This document shows positions 1-6,866 of a stretch of DNA of 16,114 nt, piece by piece. Position numbers and translations under genes: made by a program. How positions within the stretch are numbered: position 1 is the stretch's first letter; the number at the start of each line of letters is the position of its first letter. The stretch is from positions 1 to 16,114 of the forward strand of contig DBTO01000182.1 of the NCBI GenBank assembly GCA_002307095.1, given 5' to 3'. The DNA comes from Sulfurospirillum sp. UBA1314 (GTDB lineage Bacteria > Campylobacterota > Campylobacteria > Campylobacterales > Sulfurospirillaceae). The notes under the pieces were generated by a model, which searched no databases, had not been told where the DNA came from, and worked only from the letters and a program-made list of their open reading frames with translations.

Positions 1-422
1 AAGATTTAGAGGAAGGCAAAAGCCTCATTACCATTGTCAAAGGCTTTACATGTAAAACAGTTGTGGATGCGAAAGATGACTCATTTTTAGACAAAACCTT
101 GTTTCTCAAAAGCGATAAAGTAGGTGAGGGTGAACTGGGTGCAAAACTCATCGTCGGCTTTTTAAAGTCTACGTTAGAGCTTCCGAAGTTACCCAAACGT
201 ATTGTGTGTGTCAACCAAGCCGTTCTTTTGACCACAGCCGAAGAGAGTGCTCCTATTATGGAAGTACTGAAAGCCCTTGAAGCTAAAGGCGTTGAAATCT
301 ACTCATGCGGTGTTTGCTTAGAGTTTTTTGGCGTCACAGACAAGCTCAAAGTCGGTAAAATCGGCAACGCATATGGCACGATAGAGATGCTTTTTGGTGG
401 AGAAGGCACCATTTCATTGTAA
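1..422 (+). CDS. yedF: YedF-like selenium metabolism sulfurtransferase, C-terminal part (5' truncated)
   Basis: The reading frame is open from base 3, so the gene begins before the window. A GTG at 63 lies inside the domain and is not a credible start. The visible 139 residues carry the end of an N-terminal TusA-like region and the DsrE-like domain of the YedF family. Family features seen are the LFLKSDKVGEGELG strand-turn, the IVCVNQAVLLTT strand, and GVEIYSCGVCLEFFG with its two cysteines. YedF proteins co-occur with selD and are thought to act in selenium or sulfur delivery; the exact reaction is not established. selD follows 115 bases downstream on the same strand, which supports the call. 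A TTTACATGTAAA palindrome lies in the coding sequence at 45-56. Confidence 0.85.
   Translation, partial: DLEEGKSLITIVKGFTCKTVVDAKDDSFLDKTLFLKSDKVGEGELGAKLIVGFLKSTLELPKLPKRIVCVNQAVLLTTAEESAPIMEVLKALEAKGVEIYSCGVCLEFFGVTDKLKVGKIGNAYGTIEMLFGGEGTISL
45..56. repeat. TTACATGTAA palindrome, copy 1 (inside yedF)
   Basis: A perfect 12-base palindrome TTTACATGTAAA, read as Phe-Thr-Cys-Lys in yedF. It is one of nine perfect TTACATGTAA cores in the window. Confidence 0.85.
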
Positions 423-426
423 TAAC

Positions 427-520
427 GCTTTCAAAGCAAAGCTTTTCAAGCTACGTTAACACTGGGTTTTCCTAAGCGGAAGGCTCATACTACTTCTTGA
501 TCATTTCATGCTCAAGAAGT
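427..520 (+). ncRNA. Structured RNA element, copy A, in the selD leader
   Basis: This stretch between yedF and selD shares long identical blocks with the minus strand at 8765-8877: AAAGCAAAGCT (433-443), CTACGTTAACACTG (451-464) and GTTTTC (466-471). It folds into three hairpins. P1 pairs GCTT 427-430 with AAGC 448-451 around the conserved loop. P2 pairs GTTTTCC 466-472 with GGAAGGC 478-484 around TAAGC. P3 pairs ACTTCTTGA 492-500 with TCAAGAAGT 512-520. P3 ends about 8 bases before the probable selD ribosome binding site (AAGG, 528-531), so it could influence selD translation. There is no T-run after P3, so it does not look like a terminator. I do not recognise a known riboswitch family. The function is unknown. 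Confidence 0.6.
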
Positions 521-537
521 TGAAATTAAGGTACTAA

Positions 538-1569
538 ATGAACAACGAAGCAAAATTGACGAAATACGTCAAAGCTGCGGGTTGCGCTGCCAAGCTGGGT
601 CCGGGAGACCTCACAGAAGCATTGGGAGGGCTTTCCTGTGCGCATGAAAATGTTTTGGTCGGCATGGATACGAGTGATGATGCGAGTGTTTATTATCTGG
701 ATGAAGAACGCGCCCTCGTGCAAACGGTTGACATCATCACGCCTGTGGTTGATGATCCGTATGTGTATGGACAGATCGCAGCGGCGAACTCGCTGAGTGA
801 TGTGTTTGCGATGGGTGGTGAAGTCGCTACGGCTATGAACATCGTCGGTTTTGATGGCTGTCATCAACCGCGTTCCGTGCTTAAAGAGATTTTAGCAGGT
901 GGGCAGAGCAAGGTTCAAGAGTGCGGTGGTATCATCATTGGTGGACATACCATCGAAGCGCCTGAAATGACCTATGGCATGAGTGTCACAGGCTTTGTGC
1001 ATCCCAAGAAAATTTACCGAAACAATACACCACGCATTGGTGATGTGCTGATTTTGACCAAACCGCTTGGTATGGGCATTTTAACGACGGCGATTAAAGC
1101 CGATATGCTGAAAAATTCCGTGGTTGAAAAAGTGGCTTCCATCCTGGCAACCCTCAACCATAAAGCGTCTCAAATCATGAGAAAATACGACGTGAGCGCA
1201 TGCACCGATGTGACGGGTTTTGGGCTTTTTGGACATGCTTCAGAGATGAGTTTCAATCAAGTGACCATTGCGTTTGAGATGCAAAATATTCCGATTTTAG
1301 ATGAAGCCAGAGCACTAGCGGATATGGGCATTATCCCTGCAGGTGCGTACAATAACAAAAGTTATTTAAGCTCCAAAGTACATGCCAAAGTACCACACAA
1401 AGATGAGATCATCTTGTACGATGCTCAAACATCGGGTGGACTTTTGATCGCAGTATCGCAAAACGATGCCCCAAAACTCTTACAACACCTACTTAATGAA
1501 GGGCTAACGTATAGCTCGATTATCGCAGAAATTCTGCCTCTTGGCGAAAAAACGCTAGTTTACATGTAA
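538..1569 (+). CDS. selD: Selenide, water dikinase (selenophosphate synthetase)
   Basis: SelD uses ATP and selenide to make selenophosphate, the selenium donor for selenocysteine and selenouridine. The 343-residue length is usual. Near the N-terminus, LTKYVKAAGCAAKLGPGDL holds the catalytic Cys16 and Lys19, equivalent to Cys17 and Lys20 of the E. coli enzyme. Residue 16 is encoded by TGC, so this is the cysteine form, not the selenocysteine form found in some relatives. Other family features are DDASVY, VDIITPVVDDPYVYGQIAAANSLSDVFAMGG (metal/ATP binding) and a C-terminal QTSGGLLIAV. The ATG at 538 has AAGG about 7 bases upstream. The stop codon lies within a TTTACATGTAAA palindrome. Confidence 0.97.
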   Translation: MNNEAKLTKYVKAAGCAAKLGPGDLTEALGGLSCAHENVLVGMDTSDDASVYYLDEERALVQTVDIITPVVDDPYVYGQIAAANSLSDVFAMGGEVATAMNIVGFDGCHQPRSVLKEILAGGQSKVQECGGIIIGGHTIEAPEMTYGMSVTGFVHPKKIYRNNTPRIGDVLILTKPLGMGILTTAIKADMLKNSVVEKVASILATLNHKASQIMRKYDVSACTDVTGFGLFGHASEMSFNQVTIAFEMQNIPILDEARALADMGIIPAGAYNNKSYLSSKVHAKVPHKDEIILYDAQTSGGLLIAVSQNDAPKLLQHLLNEGLTYSSIIAEILPLGEKTLVYM

Positions 1570-1570
1570 A
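1559..1570. repeat. TTACATGTAA palindrome, copy 2 (spans the selD stop codon)
   Basis: A perfect 12-base palindrome TTTACATGTAAA supplies the last two codons and the TAA stop of selD. It ends 4 bases before the TTTAACA repeats of the exbB promoter. Confidence 0.85.
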
Positions 1571-1574
1571 AGTA

Positions 1575-1605
1575 TTTAACAGTAATTTAACACTTGCTTT
1601 ATAAA
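1575..1605 (+). promoter_or_regulatory. exbB operon promoter with two TTTAACA direct repeats
   Basis: TTTAACA occurs at 1575-1581 and 1586-1592, exactly 11 bases apart. A TATAAA -10-like box follows at 1600-1605 with no -35 box. Direct repeats spaced 11 bases and placed just upstream of a -10 are the usual binding pattern of OmpR/PhoB-family activators. The same heptamer in the same spacing occurs four times before the receptor gene at 3140, so both units probably answer to one regulator. The regulator is not identified. Confidence 0.6.
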
Positions 1606-1640
1606 CTCACCCCTTAGGAAAATAGGGGTGAGGACGCTTT

Positions 1641-2057
1641 ATGGAATATTTAAAATTTGCGATTGATTATGGTGTTATGGGAGTTCTTTTTGCGATGAGC
1701 ATCCTCTCGTGTGGGCTTTTTGTTGAGCGTATTTTTTTCTATAAAGCACTGAATGTAACGTCGTATAAAACCAAAAAATCACTTGAAATTGCACTGAGCA
1801 ATCATCTCACCACCATCGCCACTATCACTTCAAACGCCCCTTACATTGGGCTTTTAGGCACGGTTCTTGCTATCATGCTCACCTTTACGAACATGTCAGA
1901 ACAGAGCATTGAGACTTCTAAAATTATGAGCTCTCTCGCCCTTGCGCTTAAAACAACGGCAGTTGGATTGGTTGTCGCCATTTTATCGATGGTGTTTAAC
2001 AACATTTTAGTGCGTTACTCTGAGCGATTTTTAGCAGTGTTCGATGAAGAAATTTGA
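1641..2057 (+). CDS. exbB: ExbB, MotA/TolQ/ExbB proton channel family
   Basis: ExbB forms the inner-membrane pentamer that, with ExbD, uses the proton gradient to drive TonB. The protein has 138 residues, the short form common in Campylobacterota. Three membrane segments are visible, at about residues 8-29, 68-84 and 100-122. The family signature NAPYIGLLGTVLAIMLTF opens the second segment, and SSLALALKTTAVGLVVAI opens the third. The ATG at 1641 is preceded by GTGAGGA. The gene overlaps exbD by 14 bases, indicating a translationally coupled exbB-exbD-tonB operon. The TTTAACA-repeat promoter lies directly upstream. Confidence 0.93.
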   Translation: MEYLKFAIDYGVMGVLFAMSILSCGLFVERIFFYKALNVTSYKTKKSLEIALSNHLTTIATITSNAPYIGLLGTVLAIMLTFTNMSEQSIETSKIMSSLALALKTTAVGLVVAILSMVFNNILVRYSERFLAVFDEEI

Positions 2058-2412
2058 TAGCATCAACGTCATCCCTTTTGTCGATATTTTACTCGTTTTA
2101 TTGACGATTGTACTGATGACATCGACGTTTATCGCCAAAGGGATTTTGCCTATTGATGTGCCAAAGTCTGCTTCAACGGAAAAGCTAGAGCCTTCCAGTG
2201 TGGTTTTAAGCATTAATGAGCAGGGCGCACTTTTTTTAGAAAAAACGCCCATCTCGCATGAAGCACTTCAAAGCCATCTTGCAACGCTAGCCAACGAGAC
2301 GCGCTTTTCGATCAACTGCGCTAAGCAAGCTCCGTTTGAGTTTTTTGTAGGCCTTTTAGATATGCTCAATGTGCATCATTTTAAATCAATTGATATTGTT
2401 ATCGAAAAATGA
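2044..2412 (+). CDS. exbD: ExbD, biopolymer transport protein
   Basis: ExbD is the partner of ExbB in the TonB motor. The 122-residue protein has a short cytoplasmic N-terminus, one membrane helix (about residues 12-33) and a periplasmic domain. The signature NVIPFVDILLVLLTIVLM contains Asp14, equivalent to the protonatable Asp25 of E. coli ExbD. The start codon lies inside exbB and the stop overlaps the tonB ATG by 4 bases (ATGA), so the three genes are coupled. A TolR role is an alternative in principle, but the following tonB and TonB-dependent receptor favour ExbD. Confidence 0.93.
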   Translation: MKKFDSINVIPFVDILLVLLTIVLMTSTFIAKGILPIDVPKSASTEKLEPSSVVLSINEQGALFLEKTPISHEALQSHLATLANETRFSINCAKQAPFEFFVGLLDMLNVHHFKSIDIVIEK

Positions 2413-3053
2413 GACGCTTGAGTTTTGCCTTACTGCTCTCCTTGGGGTTGCATCTTGCATTGCTTCTCATCTTAATGACATTAACGCTTGAAAACCCCAA
2501 AACATTGTCTCATAGTACGCCTATTTCCTTGCGAATCAGTACTGTCATTGCGCAAAGTGAAGCGCCAAAGCAAGAGGAACGTCAGCAAGAAGAGCCACTG
2601 CCACCCAAACAGTATGAACCTGCACCTCTTAAAAAACTTCCTCAAAAAGAGAAACCCTCCAAGCCCATTTCTCTTCCATCGGCGAGCACGGTTATCGATA
2701 ACAATGCCTCATCGCCTGTAGCGGACGCATCACCGCTTCTTTCCACGACACCTCAAATAAGCGCTCCTGTAGAAACACCTTCGTATTTAGACCTGCATAA
2801 AGATGAAATTGCCCAAGCACTTCAACGTGCCAAATCTTACCCTGAACTTGCACGGAAACGCTCCATTGAAGGTGTAGTGGAAGTGAGTTTTACCATCAAA
2901 CCCACGGGTGAAGTTGAAAGTGTGGAAGCCACTTCAAAAAGTCAACTTTTAAGCAATGCTGCTATCGAAAGTGTACACAGAGCCAAAAGTTATTTTCCGC
3001 TTCCTTTGGAAAATGTGACGATTAAAGTGCCGATTGTTTACCACCTAAAATAA
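2409..3053 (+). CDS. tonB: TonB energy transducer
   Basis: TonB spans the periplasm and carries energy from ExbB/ExbD to outer-membrane receptors. The 214-residue protein shows the full family order. An N-terminal membrane anchor carries the Ser11/His15 pair (SLGLH) used to contact ExbB/ExbD. A Pro/Lys/Glu-rich stretch follows (about residues 50-95). The C-terminal domain (about 138-214) contains YPELARKRSIEGVVEVSFTI and ends VPIVYHLK. It starts 4 bases inside exbD. The gap to the receptor gene is 86 bases and holds a separate promoter, so the receptor can be expressed independently. Confidence 0.95.
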   Translation: MRRLSFALLLSLGLHLALLLILMTLTLENPKTLSHSTPISLRISTVIAQSEAPKQEERQQEEPLPPKQYEPAPLKKLPQKEKPSKPISLPSASTVIDNNASSPVADASPLLSTTPQISAPVETPSYLDLHKDEIAQALQRAKSYPELARKRSIEGVVEVSFTIKPTGEVESVEATSKSQLLSNAAIESVHRAKSYFPLPLENVTIKVPIVYHLK

Positions 3054-3055
3054 TG

Positions 3056-3110
3056 TTTAACACAAATTTGACACTAATTTAACAGTGATTTAACAAAGAC
3101 TTTTTATACT
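3056..3110 (+). promoter_or_regulatory. Receptor promoter with four TTTAACA-type direct repeats
   Basis: Four heptamers lie in exact 11-base register: TTTAACA 3056-3062, TTTGACA 3067-3073, TTTAACA 3078-3084 and TTTAACA 3089-3095. TATACT at 3105-3110 is a good -10 box and begins 9 bases after the last repeat. No -35 box is seen. The layout matches a site for cooperative binding of OmpR/PhoB-type dimers that replace the -35 contact. The exbB promoter has the same heptamer and register with two copies. Confidence 0.7.
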
Positions 3111-3139
3111 CCAAGATTCGTAAAATCATGGGAGGTCAT

Positions 3140-5128
3140 ATGAAAAGAGTTTTGGGCATTTCGTTGGTCGTATCGACGTTTTTAATGGCAGAAACAGGTG
3201 TTTTAGAAGCCATTACAGTAGAAGGTGAGACATTCTCAAAAGAAGTCAAAAACATTAGTGGTGAAGAGTTAAAATCAGCTGATCTTGCAGAAGCACTTTC
3301 GCGTCAAAGTTCATCAATTACGATGATTCGAGGTAGTGGTGTTGCCAATGATATTATCTTGCGAGGGCAAAACAAAGATAATATCAACATCTTAATCGAC
3401 GAATCTAAAGTCTATGGCGGTTGTTCAAATCGGATGGACCCTACCATTACGCATATCAATGCTGATAATATTGAAAATGTCAAAATTGTTGAAGGTCCTT
3501 ACGATGTGGAACATTTTGGATCACTCAGCGGTTTAGTCATTGCTGAAACCAAGGCACCAACGAAAGAGCCTAGTGGCGATGTGAACCTTGGTGTGGGTAG
3601 CTATGGTTATAAAAAAGCATCTGCCAGTGCCAGTGGTGGAAACGATACGATACGAGTTTTGTTCAGCGCTTCCACCGAAGAGAGTGACCAGTACAAAGAT
3701 GGCAATGGCAATACACTCTCTGATCAACTTAACCTTGCAACAACAGCCTCTTCTTCAAATCGCTTTAAAGATAATAATCTTAAAGCATATGAAAAGCAGA
3801 CGTTTATGGGCAAAGTGTTTATTAACCCCGTAGAAAATCAAGAGATTCGCTTAGGTTATACGATGAATCGTAGTGATAATGTGCTTTATCCTTCTCGGAT
3901 GATGGATGCGGATTATGACGATAGTGATATTTATACATTTGGTTATAGCCTGTATGATTTAGGTTCTTTCTCAAAAGAGTTAAGTCTTGAAGCGTACAAA
4001 TCAGAAGTAGAACATCCTATGTCGACCAAAAATAGGGTTTGGAATGCAGGCACCTACTGGACGGTTAAAATGTTCACGGATATGGAAGGTGCCAAACTTA
4101 AGAATGTTGCAAAAGTGGGTAATGGTGAACTGACTTATGGTGTGGATGTCAGTCAACGTAATTGGGATGCTGAAAAATACCAAACAAACGTTTCCACAGG
4201 AACGAGAACCTATGCGACAATTACCACAATCCCAGATGTTGATACAACCAACAGGGCACTTTTTGCTCACTATACAACCACGATTGATAAGGTGAATATT
4301 CAAGTGGGTACACGTTTTGATGATACAACGATTAAAACCAACTCAACCCCTTCTAATACAGTTTTAGAAGATAACAGCGATTACAACGCTCTTTCCGCCA
4401 ATACCATTTTGACTTACAAAGCGAATGATAATGTTGATTATTTTATTGGACTGGGAAAGGCTTCACGCGTGCCCGATGCCAAAGAGCTTTACAATCCAAC
4501 CAATGCAACAGGTATTTTGGATCAAACTACCAATTATGAAGCCGACCTTGGCTTTAAAACGCACTTTGATAGTTTTGGAGTGAAAGGAAAAGTGTTTTAT
4601 TCTCTCTTGAAGGACTACATCTATTATAATTCGACTGCCCAAAAATATGTTAACATTGATGCAATGATTTATGGTGCAGAGCTTGATGCCTATTATGACA
4701 TCAGTGATTCACTCACCCTTAATTACGGTATGAGTTATCTTAAAGGTCGAAAAGATGAGCCACTTACTGGGCAAAGCGATAAAGATTTAGCCGACATTAT
4801 CCCACTTAAAGCCATTACGTCACTCAGCTACCATGTCGCCGAACATACGCTTAAAGGCGAAATGGTTGCTACGAAGCGTTGGGATGATATTGATAGTGCT
4901 AATGGTGAACAAGAAATTGGAGGTTATGCCACGTTTAATGCCAAATACAATTACAAAATAACCAAACATTTTGATGTGACATTGGGTGTTGATAATATCT
5001 TTGATAAAACGTATAAAACATCGAATTCCTACAAAGATATCTCGCTTCTTTCAGGCGTTGATAGCTATACGATCTTGTTAAATGAGCCAGGTCGTTACCT
5101 CTATGCGAACCTTCGTTACACGTTTTAA
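3140..5128 (+). CDS. TonB-dependent outer-membrane receptor, OprC/NosA copper-receptor type
   Basis: This is a 662-residue outer-membrane receptor with signal peptide (residues 1-17, ending LMA), a TonB-box-like EAITVEG (24-29), a plug domain (about 35-150) and a beta-barrel ending YLYANLRYTF with terminal Phe. The plug contains Cys95-x3-Met99 (GGCSNRMDP) followed by ENVKIVEGP, and the barrel contains His292-x-Met294 (VEHPM). CxxxM and HxM are the copper ligands known from Pseudomonas OprC/NosA, so copper is the inferred substrate; this rests on motifs only. I chose the ATG at 3140 because GGAGGT (3131-3136) precedes it; an in-frame ATG at 3128 has no ribosome binding site. The upstream exbBD-tonB genes share the promoter repeats and probably supply its energy. 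Confidence 0.88.
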   Translation: MKRVLGISLVVSTFLMAETGVLEAITVEGETFSKEVKNISGEELKSADLAEALSRQSSSITMIRGSGVANDIILRGQNKDNINILIDESKVYGGCSNRMDPTITHINADNIENVKIVEGPYDVEHFGSLSGLVIAETKAPTKEPSGDVNLGVGSYGYKKASASASGGNDTIRVLFSASTEESDQYKDGNGNTLSDQLNLATTASSSNRFKDNNLKAYEKQTFMGKVFINPVENQEIRLGYTMNRSDNVLYPSRMMDADYDDSDIYTFGYSLYDLGSFSKELSLEAYKSEVEHPMSTKNRVWNAGTYWTVKMFTDMEGAKLKNVAKVGNGELTYGVDVSQRNWDAEKYQTNVSTGTRTYATITTIPDVDTTNRALFAHYTTTIDKVNIQVGTRFDDTTIKTNSTPSNTVLEDNSDYNALSANTILTYKANDNVDYFIGLGKASRVPDAKELYNPTNATGILDQTTNYEADLGFKTHFDSFGVKGKVFYSLLKDYIYYNSTAQKYVNIDAMIYGAELDAYYDISDSLTLNYGMSYLKGRKDEPLTGQSDKDLADIIPLKAITSLSYHVAEHTLKGEMVATKRWDDIDSANGEQEIGGYATFNAKYNYKITKHFDVTLGVDNIFDKTYKTSNSYKDISLLSGVDSYTILLNEPGRYLYANLRYTF

Positions 5129-5131
5129 ATC

Positions 5132-5141
5132 TTACATGTAA
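5132..5141. repeat. TTACATGTAA palindrome, copy 3
   Basis: The 10-base palindrome starts 4 bases after the receptor stop codon and lies between that stop and the terminator hairpin. Confidence 0.85.
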
Positions 5142-5147
5142 AATGAT

Positions 5148-5171
5148 GAGGTAACCCGTTTGGGTTACCTC
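5148..5171. terminator. Hairpin between convergent genes, probable bidirectional terminator
   Basis: GAGGTAACCC (5148-5157) pairs perfectly with GGGTTACCTC (5162-5171) around the loop GTTT. It sits between the converging receptor gene (+) and the YjfB-like gene (-). The T-tracts are weak on both sides (TCTTGG on +, ATCATTTTA on -), so termination efficiency is uncertain. Confidence 0.65.
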
Positions 5172-5180
5172 TCTTGGGGC

Positions 5181-5369
5181 TTACGCCTTGAGATCAAGGT
5201 TTGAGCCAATTCCTTCAGATGCGAGTCCTGAGACTTGGGGTGTCGAAGTAACTTTGGTTTCGGGAAGCGATTCCATCATTTGATTGAGCATCTTTTCCTT
5301 CACATTAGTTGCCTCTTTCAGCACCGAAGTCCCTGAGCTTGCAGAGCTGTTTGCACTGAGTGCGTCCAT
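5181..5369 (-). CDS. Small YjfB-like putative motility protein
   Basis: A 62-residue Ser/Thr-rich protein without membrane segment or cysteine. The middle part, SVLKEATNVKEKMLNQMMESLPE, resembles the short helical core of the YjfB putative motility family (PF14070), whose biochemical role is unknown. The ATG at 5369 is preceded by AAGGAG at good spacing, so translation is well supported. Upstream there is a possible sigma-28 site, which would fit expression with flagellar genes. The gene stands alone and runs towards the receptor gene, separated from it by the hairpin at 5148-5171. The family assignment is by eye on a short protein and could be wrong. Confidence 0.6.
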   Translation of the reverse strand: MDALSANSSASSGTSVLKEATNVKEKMLNQMMESLPETKVTSTPQVSGLASEGIGSNLDLKA

Positions 5370-5396
5370 GGAAACTCCTTATAAAGAGTTAACCCT

Positions 5397-5422
5397 ATAT
5401 CGACATATTCTCTCTTTTTCTA
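5397..5422 (-). promoter_or_regulatory. Possible sigma-28 (FliA) promoter of the YjfB-like gene
   Basis: On the minus strand TAGA is followed after 14 bases by GTCGATAT. This resembles the flagellar sigma-28 pattern of this phylum (TAAA, about 15 bases, then a CGAT core). The -35 part is one base off and the spacing one base short, so the call is tentative. Confidence 0.35.
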
Positions 5423-5495
5423 GACTTTAAAATGGTTTAATATTTTTGTGCTACACTTCTTACTAGAAGCAGGGATGGCTTATAAAGGAGACTTT

Positions 5496-5846
5496 ATGAA
5501 AGCAAGCTATTATCTCTTATGCCCGCTTTGCAGTTATGAAACGGAGCATATCACACTCGCGCGAATCTACCGTCATACACGGTTGCAAAAAAAATGGATG
5601 GTCTGCCTTGAATGTCGCCATCTCCAAGAAAAACCTCACCCGAAACGACTTTTTTTACAAGCCTTTAAAGTTTTATGGTTACATGTAAAATATTTTCTCA
5701 CCCGAGGACGTAAACACGACGCGTCCATGATTTTGCCAAAATTATTGCAATACACAGCGTGTAGCAAATGTCATGGCAGTCATCTGCTCGAATGGGACGG
5801 CAATTGCCCCCGTTGTGGCAGTGCTTTTTTGAAAAAAATGGTGTGA
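5496..5846 (+). CDS. Small double zinc-ribbon protein, function unknown
   Basis: A 116-residue basic protein with eight cysteines in four CxxC pairs: C9/C12, C37/C40, C89/C92 and C104/C107. The first two pairs could form one zinc ribbon and the last two another; a Lys/Arg/His-rich linker with FKVLWLHVKYFL lies between. I do not recognise the family. The ATG at 5496 is chosen over an upstream in-frame start at 5448 because AAAGGAG sits directly before it. It converges with the Ppx/GppA-like gene, with only 3 bases between the two stop codons and no terminator visible. A TTACATGTAA palindrome lies inside it (5679-5688), read as Leu-His-Val-Lys. Confidence 0.75.
   Translation: MKASYYLLCPLCSYETEHITLARIYRHTRLQKKWMVCLECRHLQEKPHPKRLFLQAFKVLWLHVKYFLTRGRKHDASMILPKLLQYTACSKCHGSHLLEWDGNCPRCGSAFLKKMV
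5679..5688. repeat. TTACATGTAA palindrome, copy 4 (inside the zinc-ribbon gene)
   Basis: Perfect 10-base palindrome within coding sequence, in a different reading frame from copy 1, so it is not kept for one amino-acid motif. Confidence 0.85.
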
Positions 5847-5849
5847 AAA

Positions 5850-6866
5850 TTAACGCATCATGAGCCATCCAATGACCCATGTGCCGTCTTTGGCAAAATA
5901 GATTTCGTGATCAAAAAAATGGAGTTTTTCAATGCTCTCTTTTGCCAATATCGCACCTGCAACGAGGTTTTTTGCCCCATAATAGTGCAGTAAAAAACAG
6001 TTTGGAGTGGCATCGTCGCTGCAGTGCATTGGTTCGCGCGAAAAGGTGCTGATAACGCGCTCAAAATCCTCTTTTTGAAGATGCACAAACGATTCTAAGT
6101 TTCCATTGGTCTTCAAATACGCCGTCGCCCAAAAGATACCACCACTCGTATACAGTGTCTCTTTACTTGCAGCTGTGGGGAACGGTGTGAGTGTATTTTG
6201 GATGACGCTTAGACAGTTTGCTTCAAAAGAAGCATTGTTTTCAAGCATATCCGCACGTTGGGTTGTGGAGACCGTGCCTAAGGGGATTTCAAAAAAGTCG
6301 AGACGATTCTTTTCATCGATCCACGCTACTTTGGTGTTCCCTCCACCGATGTCCATCATCGATGAGGTTCTCCACTGCGCTTTGGGAACCGAGCCGTAAA
6401 AGGCGTACATGCTCTCTTGTCTCTCATCAATAAAAGAGAGTTTCAGATGCGTTTTAGACTCAATGCTCGCTTCCAATGCAGGTTTGTTTTGAATTTTGTT
6501 AAGTGCGCTACTCGCGATGATAAAGAGCTCTTTTTCCGATATATTTTGATCTTTAAGCAGCGCTTTTTTAAGGCGCGCAACATCGTCGCTGATATGGTTG
6601 ATCATCTCTTGGCTGAGGATAAAGTTGCTATCAATACCACTTTGCGGAGCGGTATTGTAGCTATCACGGTAGCGAATGTGCGCTTGATTTTGCTCTAACT
6701 CAACCACATACCCTTTCACACCTTTGCCTCCAATTTCGATCGCGCCATAGCGTTCAAGTCCAAAAAGTGTACTTTGGCAAAGGAGAATACAAAGAAAAAG
6801 AAGGGCGCGAAAGGCGCCTTTTGGTAAGGGTTTAAAGCACAAGACAATACCCTGCAATGAGCGCAC
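5850..6866 (-). CDS. Exported Ppx/GppA-like phosphatase-fold protein
   Basis: The protein has the sugar kinase/Hsp70/actin fold of the Ppx/GppA family, which hydrolyses polyphosphate or pppGpp. Seen are the first phosphate loop GAIEIGGKGVKGYVVE, the FIDERQESMYAFYG segment (place of the family's GEEEA stretch) and the second loop MMDIGGGNTKVAWI. Unlike usual cytoplasmic members it begins with a basic stretch and a hydrophobic segment, FRALLFLCILLCQSTLFG, which looks like a signal peptide or anchor. At 338 residues it is close to a minimal two-domain Ppx. The start is uncertain: the longest frame uses GTG 6866, overlapping the DUF4337 gene by 35 bases. A TTG at 6845 with AGGG 7 bases before it would give a more normal signal peptide. 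It is the last gene of the minus-strand operon. Confidence 0.75.
   Translation of the reverse strand: MRSLQGIVLCFKPLPKGAFRALLFLCILLCQSTLFGLERYGAIEIGGKGVKGYVVELEQNQAHIRYRDSYNTAPQSGIDSNFILSQEMINHISDDVARLKKALLKDQNISEKELFIIASSALNKIQNKPALEASIESKTHLKLSFIDERQESMYAFYGSVPKAQWRTSSMMDIGGGNTKVAWIDEKNRLDFFEIPLGTVSTTQRADMLENNASFEANCLSVIQNTLTPFPTAASKETLYTSGGIFWATAYLKTNGNLESFVHLQKEDFERVISTFSREPMHCSDDATPNCFLLHYYGAKNLVAGAILAKESIEKLHFFDHEIYFAKDGTWVIGWLMMR

Noticed and set aside
427..520. Element A as a tRNA or a known riboswitch (cobalamin, SAM, TPP, FMN, glycine, c-di-GMP)
   Set aside because: No cloverleaf or T-loop is present, and the conserved cores of these families are missing; only a loose GCAAAGC resemblance to part of c-di-GMP-I was seen.
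583..588. Selenocysteine codon at the catalytic position of selD
   Set aside because: The codon is TGC, an ordinary cysteine; no in-frame TGA was needed in any gene of the window.
526..867. Minus-strand reading frame across the selD start
   Set aside because: It lies opposite clear selD coding sequence, has no ribosome binding site and encodes an unlikely composition.
3056..3095. Fur box before the TonB receptor
   Set aside because: The repeats are direct, in 11-base register, and lack the inverted GATAAT/ATTATC pattern of Fur sites.
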